Assembly (NCBI GenBank): GCA_025351185.1
Contig: JANXWJ010000032.1
Span: forward strand, 1 to 34,674
Direction of reading: 5' to 3'
Origin: Candidatus Nanopelagicales bacterium
GTDB lineage: Bacteria; Actinomycetota; Actinomycetes; S36-B12; CAIYMF01
Length of the DNA stretch: 34,674 nucleotides
The notes under the pieces are model-generated. The model saw only the letters and a program-made list of their open reading frames with translations, was not told the DNA's origin and ran no database searches. Below are positions 6,859 to 14,440 of the stretch, in pieces (the first letter of the stretch is position 1; the number at the start of each line of letters is the position of its first letter). The position numbers were made by a program, and so were the translations under genes.

Positions 6859-7581
6859 TCAGGTGGGCATGGTGGCGATGAAGAAGGCCTCGGCGAGGCG
6901 GCCTTCGGGGAGGCCGGCCGCCTCGGCGTTGCGGGTGGCCCAGCCGCGGATGAAGTCCTCGAGCTGCTCGAGGTGGCCGGTCTGCGACTCGTGCGCGCGC
7001 AGGGCGGCGATCTTGCGGTCGAACGTGTCGGTGATGTCGACGTAGTGGGTGAGGGTCGGGTGGCCCATCACCCACACCTCGCTGACGCTCCAGGCCTCGA
7101 GACCTTCGTCGTCGAGCAGCGACGGGTGCGCGAACGGGTTGCGGGCATCGGGGTAGACGGCCTGGATCGCGGCCTCTCCCGCTGCCATGTGGTCAGGGTG
7201 CGAGGCGGGGATGCGCTCCCAGTTGCGCTCCGGCGTCTGGATCAGCAGCCGCTGCGGCTGCACCTGGCGGATCACCCGCGAGAGGTCGCGCCGCAGGCCG
7301 TGCGACACGGTCAGCTCGCCGTCGCGATAGCCCAGGAACCGTACGTCGGCGACTCCTGCCGCGGCCGCCGCGGCGACCTGCTCGGCCCGACGGATCCCCG
7401 GGATCTCCGAGCGAGGGACTGCCGGGTCGAAGCCGCCCGCGTCGCCGTCGGTGATGATGCAGTAGGTCACCGTAACCCCGGCGGCGACCCAGGCAGCGAC
7501 CGTGCCGGAGGCTCCGAAATCGACGTCGTCGGGGTGTGCCGTGATCGAGAGCACGCGTGTGACGTCGGCGTCGTCGAGCAT
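6859..7581 (-). CDS. PIG-L (LmbE-type) deacetylase
   Basis: This 240-residue zinc-dependent N-deacetylase has the family's first metal motif AHPDD (15-19) near the N-terminus and the second, HPDH (128-131). The family includes MshB and Mca of mycothiol metabolism and various N-acetylglucosamine deacetylases; which substrate applies here is not decided by the motifs. The ATG at 7581 is preceded by AGGAGG at ideal spacing. It faces the VOC gene and is divergent from the secreted protein gene at 7687. A mycothiol-related role is tempting with mscR nearby, but that is only inference. Confidence 0.88.
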   Translation of the reverse strand: MLDDADVTRVLSITAHPDDVDFGASGTVAAWVAAGVTVTYCIITDGDAGGFDPAVPRSEIPGIRRAEQVAAAAAAGVADVRFLGYRDGELTVSHGLRRDLSRVIRQVQPQRLLIQTPERNWERIPASHPDHMAAGEAAIQAVYPDARNPFAHPSLLDDEGLEAWSVSEVWVMGHPTLTHYVDITDTFDRKIAALRAHESQTGHLEQLEDFIRGWATRNAEAAGLPEGRLAEAFFIATMPT

Positions 7582-7596
7582 GGATCCTCCTGGTGT

Positions 7597-7612
7597 CCGG
7601 TCTGCGGACCGG
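7597..7612. promoter_or_regulatory. Small hairpin in divergent promoter region
   Basis: CCGGTC at 7597-7602 pairs with GACCGG at 7607-7612 around TGCG. It lies between the divergent deacetylase and secreted-protein genes, just upstream of the deacetylase ribosome-binding site, so it could affect that gene's translation or bind a regulator. Confidence 0.25.
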
Positions 7613-7686
7613 GTGGGACGTGCATGGGGCGAATCGGGGTCGTTCGTGGGCCGAGCGGGCGACTCTGCCGTGCCATCGTAGGGACG

Positions 7687-9570
7687 ATGCGAAAGCGCAA
7701 CGTCTCGCGTGCCGATGACCTTCCCGTGAGCCTTCTCCCCGGTCGCCCCCGCGCGCCCCGCGCCGTCCGCCCGCTGGCCGCAGCGCTCGTCATCGTGGCC
7801 GCGCTGCTCCCCGGGGTCGTCCCGACCACCGCCCAGGCCGTCGTCCCCGCCGCGAAGGTCTTCGGACCAGGCATCGACGCGTTTTCCGGATACGAGGGCC
7901 AGACCCTGTGCAGCCCCACGCCGAAGCCGGGTGCCGCGAAGCTCGCGGCCCTGCTCGTGGCGACGTACGGCAAGGCGAGCATCGGCATCACGCGGGCCTG
8001 CTCGAACGGCGGCACGAGCGAGCACAAAGAGGGTCGGGCGCTCGACTGGATGGTCAGCTACAAGGTTGCGAGCCAGCGACCCAAGGCTGAGCAGTTCCTG
8101 GCGTGGCTGCTCGCGACCGATGGCGTCGGCAGCCCCGCGGCCATGGCCCGGCGCCTCGGCGTGATGTACATAGGCTGGAACAACCACTTCTGGGCGAGCT
8201 ATGACAGCGCCGCCGGCTGGACCGATCTCAAGGGCTGCAGCACCGACCCGGCCAAGAAGGCCTCGTCATACGACACCTACTGCCACCGCAATCACGTGCA
8301 CCTCTCGCTGAGCTGGGACGGTGCAGCCGGACTCACGTCGTACTGGACGGGGATCCCGCTTCCCGACGCGTGCCAGGCACCCTGGGGCGGCTCGGGAACC
8401 ACCACGGCGGCATCGACCGATCTCGTCCCTGTCACTCCCGTGCGGGTCCTCGACACCCGTGGTGGTGTCGGGGTCGACGCGCCGTGCCGGCTCGCCGGCG
8501 GATCGTCGTGGGACCCCACGCGACACGACGCCGTCGTGCAGGTGACCGGCCGCGGTGACGTGCCCGCCGACGGCGTCGGCGCGGTCGCGGTACGCGTCAC
8601 GGTGGCGCGATCCAGCGCACCGACACCGACGGTCTCGGTACGCAGCACGGCGACCTCGCCGTCGATCCCGGTCGTCACCGCTCTCACCACGCTCGCGACG
8701 GTGACGACCACCGTCGTCCCCGTCGCCTCCGACGGCACCATCCGCGTCGGCATCGACCGCGGCGGCGTCGACGCGGTGGTCGAGGTCGTGGCGTGGGCGC
8801 CGCTGGCCGTCGTCGTGCCACCGCCGACGGCCGGAACCGGCCCGGCTGACCCGGTCCTGGGCGCCACGCACGTGGTCCGCAGCACCCTTGCCTACGCGAC
8901 CGGGACGCACCCGCTCGTACCAGGCGAGAGCCGCACGGTGCACCTGACCGGGGTTGCCGGCGGCTCGGCCACCGGCCTCGCGGGCGTGGCGCTGACGATG
9001 ACCGCGAGCCGCACCACGGCATCCGCCGTCGTCGCTGTTCTCGCACCCGCCGGGCGGTCGCTCCTCGGGATGGTGCGCACGAGCACCGCGCTGCCGCGAA
9101 CGACGCAGGTGATCGTCCCCACGACCACGGGCGACGTCGTGCTGCGCAACGCGGGCGTGGCGCCGGCGTCGGTCACCCTGCTGCTCGATGGCTGGTTCGC
9201 GACCACCGCGTCGGCCGACGGCAGCCCGCTGTCGCTGCTCGCAGCCCCGGTCCGCCTCATCGACTCCACCCACAGCATCGGGCTCGCCGGCACCGTCACC
9301 AGCGCAAGGGCCCGGGTGGTCACCCTGACGGGCACGACCGTGCCGGTGGGAGCGAAGGCCGTGCTGCTGGCGGTGGATGTGAGAGGCGGCAGCACTGCGT
9401 CGACCCTCGCGCTCTCGTCGCGCGCGACCGTGCCGGCTGCGTCGTTCGCGGCCGGTCAGTGGGCGCACGAGACCGTGCTCGTGGCCCTGCGCAGCGACGG
9501 TCTCCTCTGGGTGGCGACGCCGTCGCTCGGCACCCATGTGCGGCTCACCGTGCTCGGGTACGTCGCCTGA
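7687..9570 (+). CDS. Secreted peptidoglycan-peptidase-like protein with C-terminal beta repeats
   Basis: This 627-residue protein has a long basic N-terminus and hydrophobic signal segment (about 28-50, ending TTAQA). A domain at about 55-225 carries EHKEGRALDW (H113, D120) and HRNHVHLSL (H203, H205), a zinc-site layout like D-Ala-D-Ala carboxypeptidase/extensin-type (ARB_07466-like) proteins. The remaining 380 residues are Thr/Val/Ala-rich beta-repeat material: one module begins TPVRVLDTRGGVG (about 250) and another APVRLIDSTHSIG (about 520), a motif common in secreted actinobacterial proteins. It probably acts on or binds the cell wall; the enzymatic activity is inferred. The start is the ATG at 7687, and upstream codons lack coding character. 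Confidence 0.8.
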   Translation: MRKRNVSRADDLPVSLLPGRPRAPRAVRPLAAALVIVAALLPGVVPTTAQAVVPAAKVFGPGIDAFSGYEGQTLCSPTPKPGAAKLAALLVATYGKASIGITRACSNGGTSEHKEGRALDWMVSYKVASQRPKAEQFLAWLLATDGVGSPAAMARRLGVMYIGWNNHFWASYDSAAGWTDLKGCSTDPAKKASSYDTYCHRNHVHLSLSWDGAAGLTSYWTGIPLPDACQAPWGGSGTTTAASTDLVPVTPVRVLDTRGGVGVDAPCRLAGGSSWDPTRHDAVVQVTGRGDVPADGVGAVAVRVTVARSSAPTPTVSVRSTATSPSIPVVTALTTLATVTTTVVPVASDGTIRVGIDRGGVDAVVEVVAWAPLAVVVPPPTAGTGPADPVLGATHVVRSTLAYATGTHPLVPGESRTVHLTGVAGGSATGLAGVALTMTASRTTASAVVAVLAPAGRSLLGMVRTSTALPRTTQVIVPTTTGDVVLRNAGVAPASVTLLLDGWFATTASADGSPLSLLAAPVRLIDSTHSIGLAGTVTSARARVVTLTGTTVPVGAKAVLLAVDVRGGSTASTLALSSRATVPAASFAAGQWAHETVLVALRSDGLLWVATPSLGTHVRLTVLGYVA

Positions 9571-9661
9571 CGGCTGGGCGCTCTCGGGTGCCGGTCGAGG
9601 TGCTCGTGCCTCTGGTCAGCTCGCATGTGGCTGACGGGCGCTTGCTGTCGTCGCCCCGACC

Positions 9662-9667
9662 TAGACT
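9662..9667 (+). promoter_or_regulatory. Likely -10 box of pcrA
   Basis: TAGACT lies ten bases before the pcrA ATG. No Shine-Dalgarno sequence is seen, so the leader is likely only a few bases long. Confidence 0.4.
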
Positions 9668-9677
9668 CGACCTCGCG

Positions 9678-12005
9678 ATGACGACCCTCTTCGACGACCT
9701 CGGCCTGCCCCGCCCTGAGCCCGAGCCCACGCCCCGTCCGGCCGGTGCCGACGTGGCGGCCCTCGTCGACGACCTCAACCCCGAGCAGCGTGCCGCGGTC
9801 GAGCACCGGGGCACCCCGCTGCTCATCGTCGCCGGTGCCGGGTCGGGCAAGACGCGCGTGCTTACCCGGCGTATCGCTCACCTCCTGGCGACCGGTGACG
9901 CCCGCCCGGGGGAGATCCTGGCGATCACGTTCACCAACAAGGCCGCGGGTGAGATGCGCGAGCGCGTGGTCGAGCTGGTGGGCCCGCGCGCCAAGTCCAT
10001 GTGGGTGTCGACGTTCCACTCCGCGTGCGTCCGCATCCTGCGCAAGGAGGCACCCCGGCTGGGCATGTCGTCCTCGTTCTCGATCTACGACTCCGCCGAC
10101 TCCCAGCGCCTCATGACCCTGGTGTGCCGCGATCTCGACCTCGATCCCAAGCGCTATCCGCCGCGAGGGTTCAGCAACCAGGTCTCCAACCTCAAGAACG
10201 AGCTCATCGACCACGAGACCTTCGCGGAGCGGGCCACCAACCACCAGGAGAAGACCCTGGCCGAGGCTTATGGCAACTATCAGCGCCGGCTGCGCCGGGC
10301 CAACGCCTTCGACTTCGACGACCTCATCGCCTCGACCGTCTCGGTGCTCCAGCTGTTCCCCGACGTCGCCGAGCACTACCACCGCCGCTTCCGGCACGTG
10401 CTGGTCGATGAGTACCAGGACACCAACCACGCGCAGTACGTCCTGGTCAACGAGCTCGTGGGCACGGGTGCTGACGGCGTACCTCCCGGGCAGCTCTGCG
10501 TCGTCGGTGACGCCGACCAGAGCATCTATGCGTTCCGCGGCGCGACGATCCGCAACATCGAGGAGTTCGAGCGCGACTACCCGACCGCCACGACCGTCAT
10601 GCTCGAGCAGAACTATCGCTCGACGCAGACGATCCTGTCGGCGGCCAACGCCGTGATCACCAAGAACACCTCACGACGTGAGAAGCGGCTCTGGACCGAC
10701 GCGGGCTCCGGCGCCCAGGTCATCGGCTACGTCGCCGACAACGAGCACGACGAGGCGGCGTTCGTCGCGGGCGAGATCGACCGCCTCTCCGACGACGACG
10801 GCGTTCCCGCGCGTCACGTCGCGGTGTTCTACCGCACCAACGCGCAGTCGCGGTCGTTGGAAGAGGTCTTCATCCGCGTCGGGCTGCCCTACAAGGTCGT
10901 CGGCGGCGTGCGCTTCTACGAGCGCAAGGAGATCCGCGACGCCGTGGCCTACCTGCGTGCGCTCGCCAACCCCGATGACGACATCTCCCTGCGGCGGATC
11001 CTCAACGTGCCCAAGCGCGGCATCGGCGAACGCGCCGAGGCCGTGGTCGAGGTGCTGGCGCAGCGCGAGCGGATCTCCTACGGTGCCGCGCTCGCCCGCG
11101 CGGCCGAGGCACCGATGATCGCGACGCGGTCGCTGACCCAGATCCAGTTGTTCGTGCAGCTCATGAGCGACCTCCGCACGCTCGTCGAGGCCGGGTCCGG
11201 ACCGGCGACGGTGCTCCAGGCCGTGCTCGAGCAGACTGGCTACGTCGCGGAGCTCGCCGCGAGCAGCGACCCGCAGGACGAGACGCGCGTGGAGAACCTC
11301 GCCGAGCTCGAGTCGGTCGCGCGCGAGTTCGAGACCGACCAGCCCGAGGGCACTCTCGCGGACTTCCTCGAGCGAGTCGCCCTCGTCGCGGACTCCGACG
11401 AGATCCCCGACGCCGAGGAGCACGGCGGCGTCGTGACCCTCATGACGCTGCACACGGCCAAGGGGCTCGAGTTCCCCGTCGTCTTCCTCACCGGCATGGA
11501 GGACGGCGTCTTTCCCCACATGCGCTCGCTCGGCGACATGCGCGAGCTCGAGGAGGAGCGCCGGCTGGCCTACGTCGGCATCACCCGAGCCCGTGAGCGG
11601 CTCTACCTCTCGCGTGCCATCGTCCGTTCAGCGTGGGGGGCGCCGTCGTACAACCCACCGTCACGGTTCCTCGACGAGGTGCCCAAGGAGCTCGTGCACT
11701 GGAATCGCGAGGACCCGATCTCGATCGGTGGCGGGGGCGGCTATGGCAGCGCCGGCGCGAGCCAGGGCGGGTTCGGTGCGGCCCCGTCGCTGCTCGCTGC
11801 GGCGTCCCGGCCTGGTGCGCGCAGCCCGGGCAACCGCGAGGTCGTCTCGCTCTCGGCGGGTGACCGTGTCACGCACGACAAGTTCGGTCTCGGCACGGTG
11901 GTCTCGACGAGCGGCTTCGCCGAGAAGGCCGAGGCGACGATCGACTTCGGTGACGACGGCACCAAGCGCCTGCTGCTGCGCTATGCGCCGGTGACCAAGC
12001 TCTAG
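9678..12005 (+). CDS. pcrA: ATP-dependent DNA helicase, UvrD/PcrA type
   Basis: This 775-residue superfamily 1A helicase unwinds DNA 3'-to-5' in repair and replication-fork clearance. Motifs run in order: Q-motif LNPEQRAAV (about 33), Walker A GAGSGKT (53-59, K58), motif Ia ITFTNKAAGEM, motif II VDEYQDTN, motif III GDADQSIYAFRGA, motif IV NYRST, motif V TLHTAKGLEFPVVFLTG and motif VI RRLAYVGITRARERLYLS. A glycine-rich linker follows, then the C-terminal Tudor-like module GDRVTHDKFGLGTVV, which binds RNA polymerase in PcrA. The length is usual for actinobacterial UvrD1/PcrA. The ATG at 9678 is chosen because TAGACT lies ten bases upstream. Confidence 0.96.
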   Translation: MTTLFDDLGLPRPEPEPTPRPAGADVAALVDDLNPEQRAAVEHRGTPLLIVAGAGSGKTRVLTRRIAHLLATGDARPGEILAITFTNKAAGEMRERVVELVGPRAKSMWVSTFHSACVRILRKEAPRLGMSSSFSIYDSADSQRLMTLVCRDLDLDPKRYPPRGFSNQVSNLKNELIDHETFAERATNHQEKTLAEAYGNYQRRLRRANAFDFDDLIASTVSVLQLFPDVAEHYHRRFRHVLVDEYQDTNHAQYVLVNELVGTGADGVPPGQLCVVGDADQSIYAFRGATIRNIEEFERDYPTATTVMLEQNYRSTQTILSAANAVITKNTSRREKRLWTDAGSGAQVIGYVADNEHDEAAFVAGEIDRLSDDDGVPARHVAVFYRTNAQSRSLEEVFIRVGLPYKVVGGVRFYERKEIRDAVAYLRALANPDDDISLRRILNVPKRGIGERAEAVVEVLAQRERISYGAALARAAEAPMIATRSLTQIQLFVQLMSDLRTLVEAGSGPATVLQAVLEQTGYVAELAASSDPQDETRVENLAELESVAREFETDQPEGTLADFLERVALVADSDEIPDAEEHGGVVTLMTLHTAKGLEFPVVFLTGMEDGVFPHMRSLGDMRELEEERRLAYVGITRARERLYLSRAIVRSAWGAPSYNPPSRFLDEVPKELVHWNREDPISIGGGGGYGSAGASQGGFGAAPSLLAAASRPGARSPGNREVVSLSAGDRVTHDKFGLGTVVSTSGFAEKAEATIDFGDDGTKRLLLRYAPVTKL

Positions 12006-12034
12006 CCCCGCGTGGCGTCGAGGCCCAGCGGGGC
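12005..12034. terminator. Hairpin between convergent pcrA and M23 genes
   Basis: GCCCCGC at 12005-12011 pairs with GCGGGGC at 12028-12034 around a 16-base loop. It starts at the last base of the pcrA stop codon and lies 28 bases before the stop of the opposing gene. Confidence 0.5.
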
Positions 12035-12062
12035 CGGCTGCGTCGTTCGACCTCGCTGGCTG

Positions 12063-12764
12063 TTAGCCGAGGTTCTTCAGCCGGGGCAGGTTCGCGACGG
12101 TGATGATCGCCTTCGGCGGGAGCCAGGTGGGCACAGCGCCGGGAACACCGGGGTGGCCGCCGAAGAGATAGACCTGCGGATCGGTCGGTCGGTCGTTGAC
12201 CCGTACCTCGAGGTGCAGGTGCGGCCCGAACGCGTTGCCGGTCGAGCCGATGCGCCCGAGCTGCTGCCCGACCTTGACCGGACCGACCGCGATGGTGACC
12301 TTCGAGAGGTGGCAGTACCAGATCGTGACGCCGGGGGACACCTCGAGAATGACCATGCGGCCGTAAGCCTTGTGCCAGGCGAGCTTCACGACGGTGCCGT
12401 TGTGCACGGCGTAGACCGGCGTGCCGCGCGGTGCCTTGAAGTCGAGCCCGGTGTGACGTGTCGTCCAGTGCGCTCCGCGATCGCCGAACACGGCGGTGGT
12501 CTCATACATCTCCACCGGCGACATCCACTCCGGCATCGACCCGTCGCCGCGTACGGCGAGGTTGGCCTCGTCGTGGTGGTCGACGGACGCGGCGTCGACG
12601 GCATCGACGGCCGTGTCGTCGTAGGTGGAGGTCTCACCGAGGAGGGTGGGAGCCGCGCGCAGCGGCATCGCGGCGGCGGGAAGTGAGGGGAGCAGCGCGA
12701 CAGCGACGACGAGCACCGCGACGCGGACCCGTCGTCCGGTCACCCCGATGCGACGCACCCGCAC
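12063..12764 (-). CDS. Secreted M23-family metallopeptidase
   Basis: This 233-residue protein has an arginine-rich N-terminus and hydrophobic signal segment (about 13-33, ending PAAAM), a linker rich in Asp and Ala, and a LytM/M23 domain (about 98-215). The zinc and catalytic residues are visible: HTGLD (H104, D108), H152 in YCHLS and HLHLE (H182, H184). The family cleaves peptidoglycan cross-links, though some members only activate amidases; with its histidines intact this one should be active. The GTG at 12764 is four bases after the stop of the upstream lipase-like gene (TGAGCATGTG), so translation is probably coupled. GTG at 12758 is the alternative start. Confidence 0.88.
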   Translation of the reverse strand: MRVRRIGVTGRRVRVAVLVVAVALLPSLPAAAMPLRAAPTLLGETSTYDDTAVDAVDAASVDHHDEANLAVRGDGSMPEWMSPVEMYETTAVFGDRGAHWTTRHTGLDFKAPRGTPVYAVHNGTVVKLAWHKAYGRMVILEVSPGVTIWYCHLSKVTIAVGPVKVGQQLGRIGSTGNAFGPHLHLEVRVNDRPTDPQVYLFGGHPGVPGAVPTWLPPKAIITVANLPRLKNLG

Positions 12765-12768
12765 ATGC

Positions 12769-13773
12769 TCACGGATGCGAGGTACCTCGCGCCACCCTCC
12801 CGATGGAATCCGGTGAGGTGCGTGTCGCGGCCCGGCCGGTGCTGCTCGCGATCGAGGTCGCGCCGGCGGCGAGCGTGTGGCCGTCGTGGTCGAGGTGCGC
12901 GAGCGTCGTGCAGATCTCGTGGACGACCCTGCCGTCCACCGGCAGCGACATGTGCCCGACGCCGCGGACGAACACGTTGCGCGCCGAGAGGTCCGGGTGC
13001 ACGACCTTGGCCGAACGCTTGGGCACGACCATCTGGTCGAGGTCGCTCCACACCGCGAGGAACCGCGTGCGACAGCCAGGAGCCGGCTCCGCGAGCTCGC
13101 GGATGACGTCGCTGCCCGGCCGCATCTGCCGGACGAGGGGGTGCGGCAGGACATAGGCCGGCAGCGTGCCGTCGTGCGGGCTGCCCAGCGTGACGAGGGT
13201 GTGCACTCGGGCGTCGCCACCGAGGCGCTGGACGTAGTAGCGACCCACCAGACCGCCCATCGAGTGCCCGACGACGTGCACGCGCTCGTAGCCCGTCTCC
13301 TCGCACACCTGCTCGACGAGCGCGCCGAGGCGGTCGGCGAGGAGCCGGATGTCGCCGTTGATCGAGGAGTAGTTGACCGTGACCACGCGGCCGAAGCCGC
13401 GGCGGCGCAGGCCGCGGCGCAGCAAGGTGAACACCGAGCGGTTGTCGACGATCCCGTGGATCAAGATGATCGGCGTGCCGGCGGCCTCGACGTCGCCGAC
13501 GACGAGCGCCCGCTGCTCGGGCGAGAGGCCCGAGAGGTGCAGGTCGTGCAGGACGTCCTGGGTGCGTTCCTCGAGGATGCTGAACGGCCACATCGCGAGG
13601 TGGGCCGACCACCAGGCGACCTCGATGGCAACGCCGCGGACCCCGCTGGGTGACGCGACGGACCGGCGGATCTTCCCTGCTGCGGTGCGCGCCTCGTCTG
13701 CGGCACGGGCCATGCGCTCGAGCCGCCCGGGTTCCCGGGCGGCACTGCTCCTGGTGTCCTCGGGCTGTGGCAC
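12769..13773 (-). CDS. Lipase/esterase-like alpha/beta hydrolase
   Basis: This 334-residue protein has the lipase fold: strand and oxyanion region PIILIHGIVDNRSVF (about 101-115), nucleophile elbow GHSMGG (S171), acid in WSDLDQMVVP and histidine in GVGHMSLP. The region before the fold (about 45-67, VAIEVAWWSAHLAMWPFSI) is moderately hydrophobic and may touch the membrane; no cleavable signal peptide is clear. It resembles triacylglycerol-lipase/PGAP1-like proteins. The GTG at 13773 is chosen because TACTCT on the minus strand ends six bases before it. It is followed directly by the secreted M23 peptidase gene. Substrate unknown. Confidence 0.85.
   Translation of the reverse strand: MPQPEDTRSSAAREPGRLERMARAADEARTAAGKIRRSVASPSGVRGVAIEVAWWSAHLAMWPFSILEERTQDVLHDLHLSGLSPEQRALVVGDVEAAGTPIILIHGIVDNRSVFTLLRRGLRRRGFGRVVTVNYSSINGDIRLLADRLGALVEQVCEETGYERVHVVGHSMGGLVGRYYVQRLGGDARVHTLVTLGSPHDGTLPAYVLPHPLVRQMRPGSDVIRELAEPAPGCRTRFLAVWSDLDQMVVPKRSAKVVHPDLSARNVFVRGVGHMSLPVDGRVVHEICTTLAHLDHDGHTLAAGATSIASSTGRAATRTSPDSIGRVARGTSHP
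12777..12790. repeat. Perfect 14-bp palindrome in lipase tail
   Basis: GCGAGGTACCTCGC is fully self-complementary. It encodes part of the lipase C-terminus (ARGT) and lies 13 bases upstream of the M23 peptidase start on the minus strand, so it could be a regulator site or a small mRNA stem affecting the downstream gene. Confidence 0.5.
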
Positions 13774-13852
13774 CCCGCGAGAGTAGCCGGGTGTCGGGTC
13801 CCACGCGCTGCCACGGCGCACCGGGGGAGGGCGCCTGAGTACGCTCGAGCCA

Positions 13853-13907
13853 GGCGGTGCCCGCAGGTTCCCCGCGAACTGGGCAGGGGCGCCGGCGTCC
13901 CACCGCC
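13853..13907 (+). other. Possible structured RNA leader
   Basis: GGCGGTG (13853-13859) pairs with CACCGCC (13901-13907). The enclosed bases contain a GTTC/GAAC hairpin (13867-13870 with 13876-13879) and a GC-rich second stem. The segment GGTTCCCCGCGAACTG loosely recalls the CCCGCAACTG core of cobalamin riboswitches, and the next gene encodes a cobalamin-binding protein; however, no B12 box is recognisable. It is a weak candidate only. Confidence 0.2.
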
Positions 13908-13949
13908 CCGATCGGCGCGTACCGCCCCGTCCGTCGCTGGAGGCTCGCC

Positions 13950-14384
13950 ATGAGCACGACCACCACCGCCCCGCGTACCCCGAGCGGCGCGCCGATCCGC
14001 GTGGTCGTCGCCAAGCCCGGCCTCGACGGCCACGACCGCGGCGCCAAGGTGGTCGCCCGCGCGCTGCGCGACGCCGGCATCGAGGTCGTCTACACCGGCC
14101 TGCACCAGACGCCGGCCCAGATCGTGGAGACGGCGATCCAGGAGGACGCCGACGTCATCGGCCTCTCGGTGCTCTCCGGCGCGCACCTGACCCTGTTCGC
14201 TGCTGTGCTCGACCAGCTCCGGGCGCGCGACGCAGGCGACATCGTGGTCTTCGGCGGCGGCATCATCCCGGCCGGCGACATCGCCGAGCTCGAGGCCCTC
14301 GGCGTCGCCAAGATCTTCACCCCCGGCGCGACCACCGCGAGCATCGTCGACTGGGTAGTGGCCAAGGTAGGCACCCCCGCCTAA
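13950..14384 (+). CDS. Cobalamin-binding small subunit of a methylmalonyl-CoA mutase-family enzyme
   Basis: This 144-residue protein is almost entirely a B12-binding Rossmann domain. DGHDRG (26-31) supplies H28, the lower axial cobalt ligand, followed by GLSVLSG and [10 protein letters not shown] for the nucleotide tail. It matches the stand-alone small subunits of isobutyryl-CoA or 2-hydroxyisobutyryl-CoA mutases (IcmB/HcmB) and the C-terminal domain of methylmalonyl-CoA mutase. It needs a large radical-enzyme subunit, and none is encoded in this window. The ATG at 13950 has GGAGG eight bases upstream. Which acyl-CoA it serves cannot be told. Confidence 0.88.
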   Translation: MSTTTTAPRTPSGAPIRVVVAKPGLDGHDRGAKVVARALRDAGIEVVYTGLHQTPAQIVETAIQEDADVIGLSVLSGAHLTLFAAVLDQLRARDAGDIVVFGGGIIPAGDIAELEALGVAKIFTPGATTASIVDWVVAKVGTPA

Positions 14385-14390
14385 CCCCCC

Positions 14391-14440
14391 GTCGATGCGT
14401 AATGACAACGGGCTATAGCCCGTCCGGGTTACACATCGAC
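14391..14440. repeat. Palindrome at 3' end of nuclease-like gene (element B1)
   Basis: Two 25-base arms (14391-14415 and 14416-14440) meet with no loop. The core CGGGCTATAGCCCG is perfect and the outer arms GTCGATG and CATCGAC pair. The right arm contains GTTACACATCGA, also found in the palindrome at 15442-15489. The stop codon (TAG) of the minus-strand gene starting at 15363 lies exactly at the centre, so the right arm encodes that protein's last eight residues. Confidence 0.8.

Noticed and set aside
6767-7045. Short plus-strand open frame starting in the palindrome at 6767
   Set aside because: Its first residues are the translated palindrome and the rest is antisense to the PIG-L deacetylase.
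10671-11519. Minus-strand open frame inside pcrA
   Set aside because: Antisense shadow; the pcrA helicase motifs occupy the other strand throughout.
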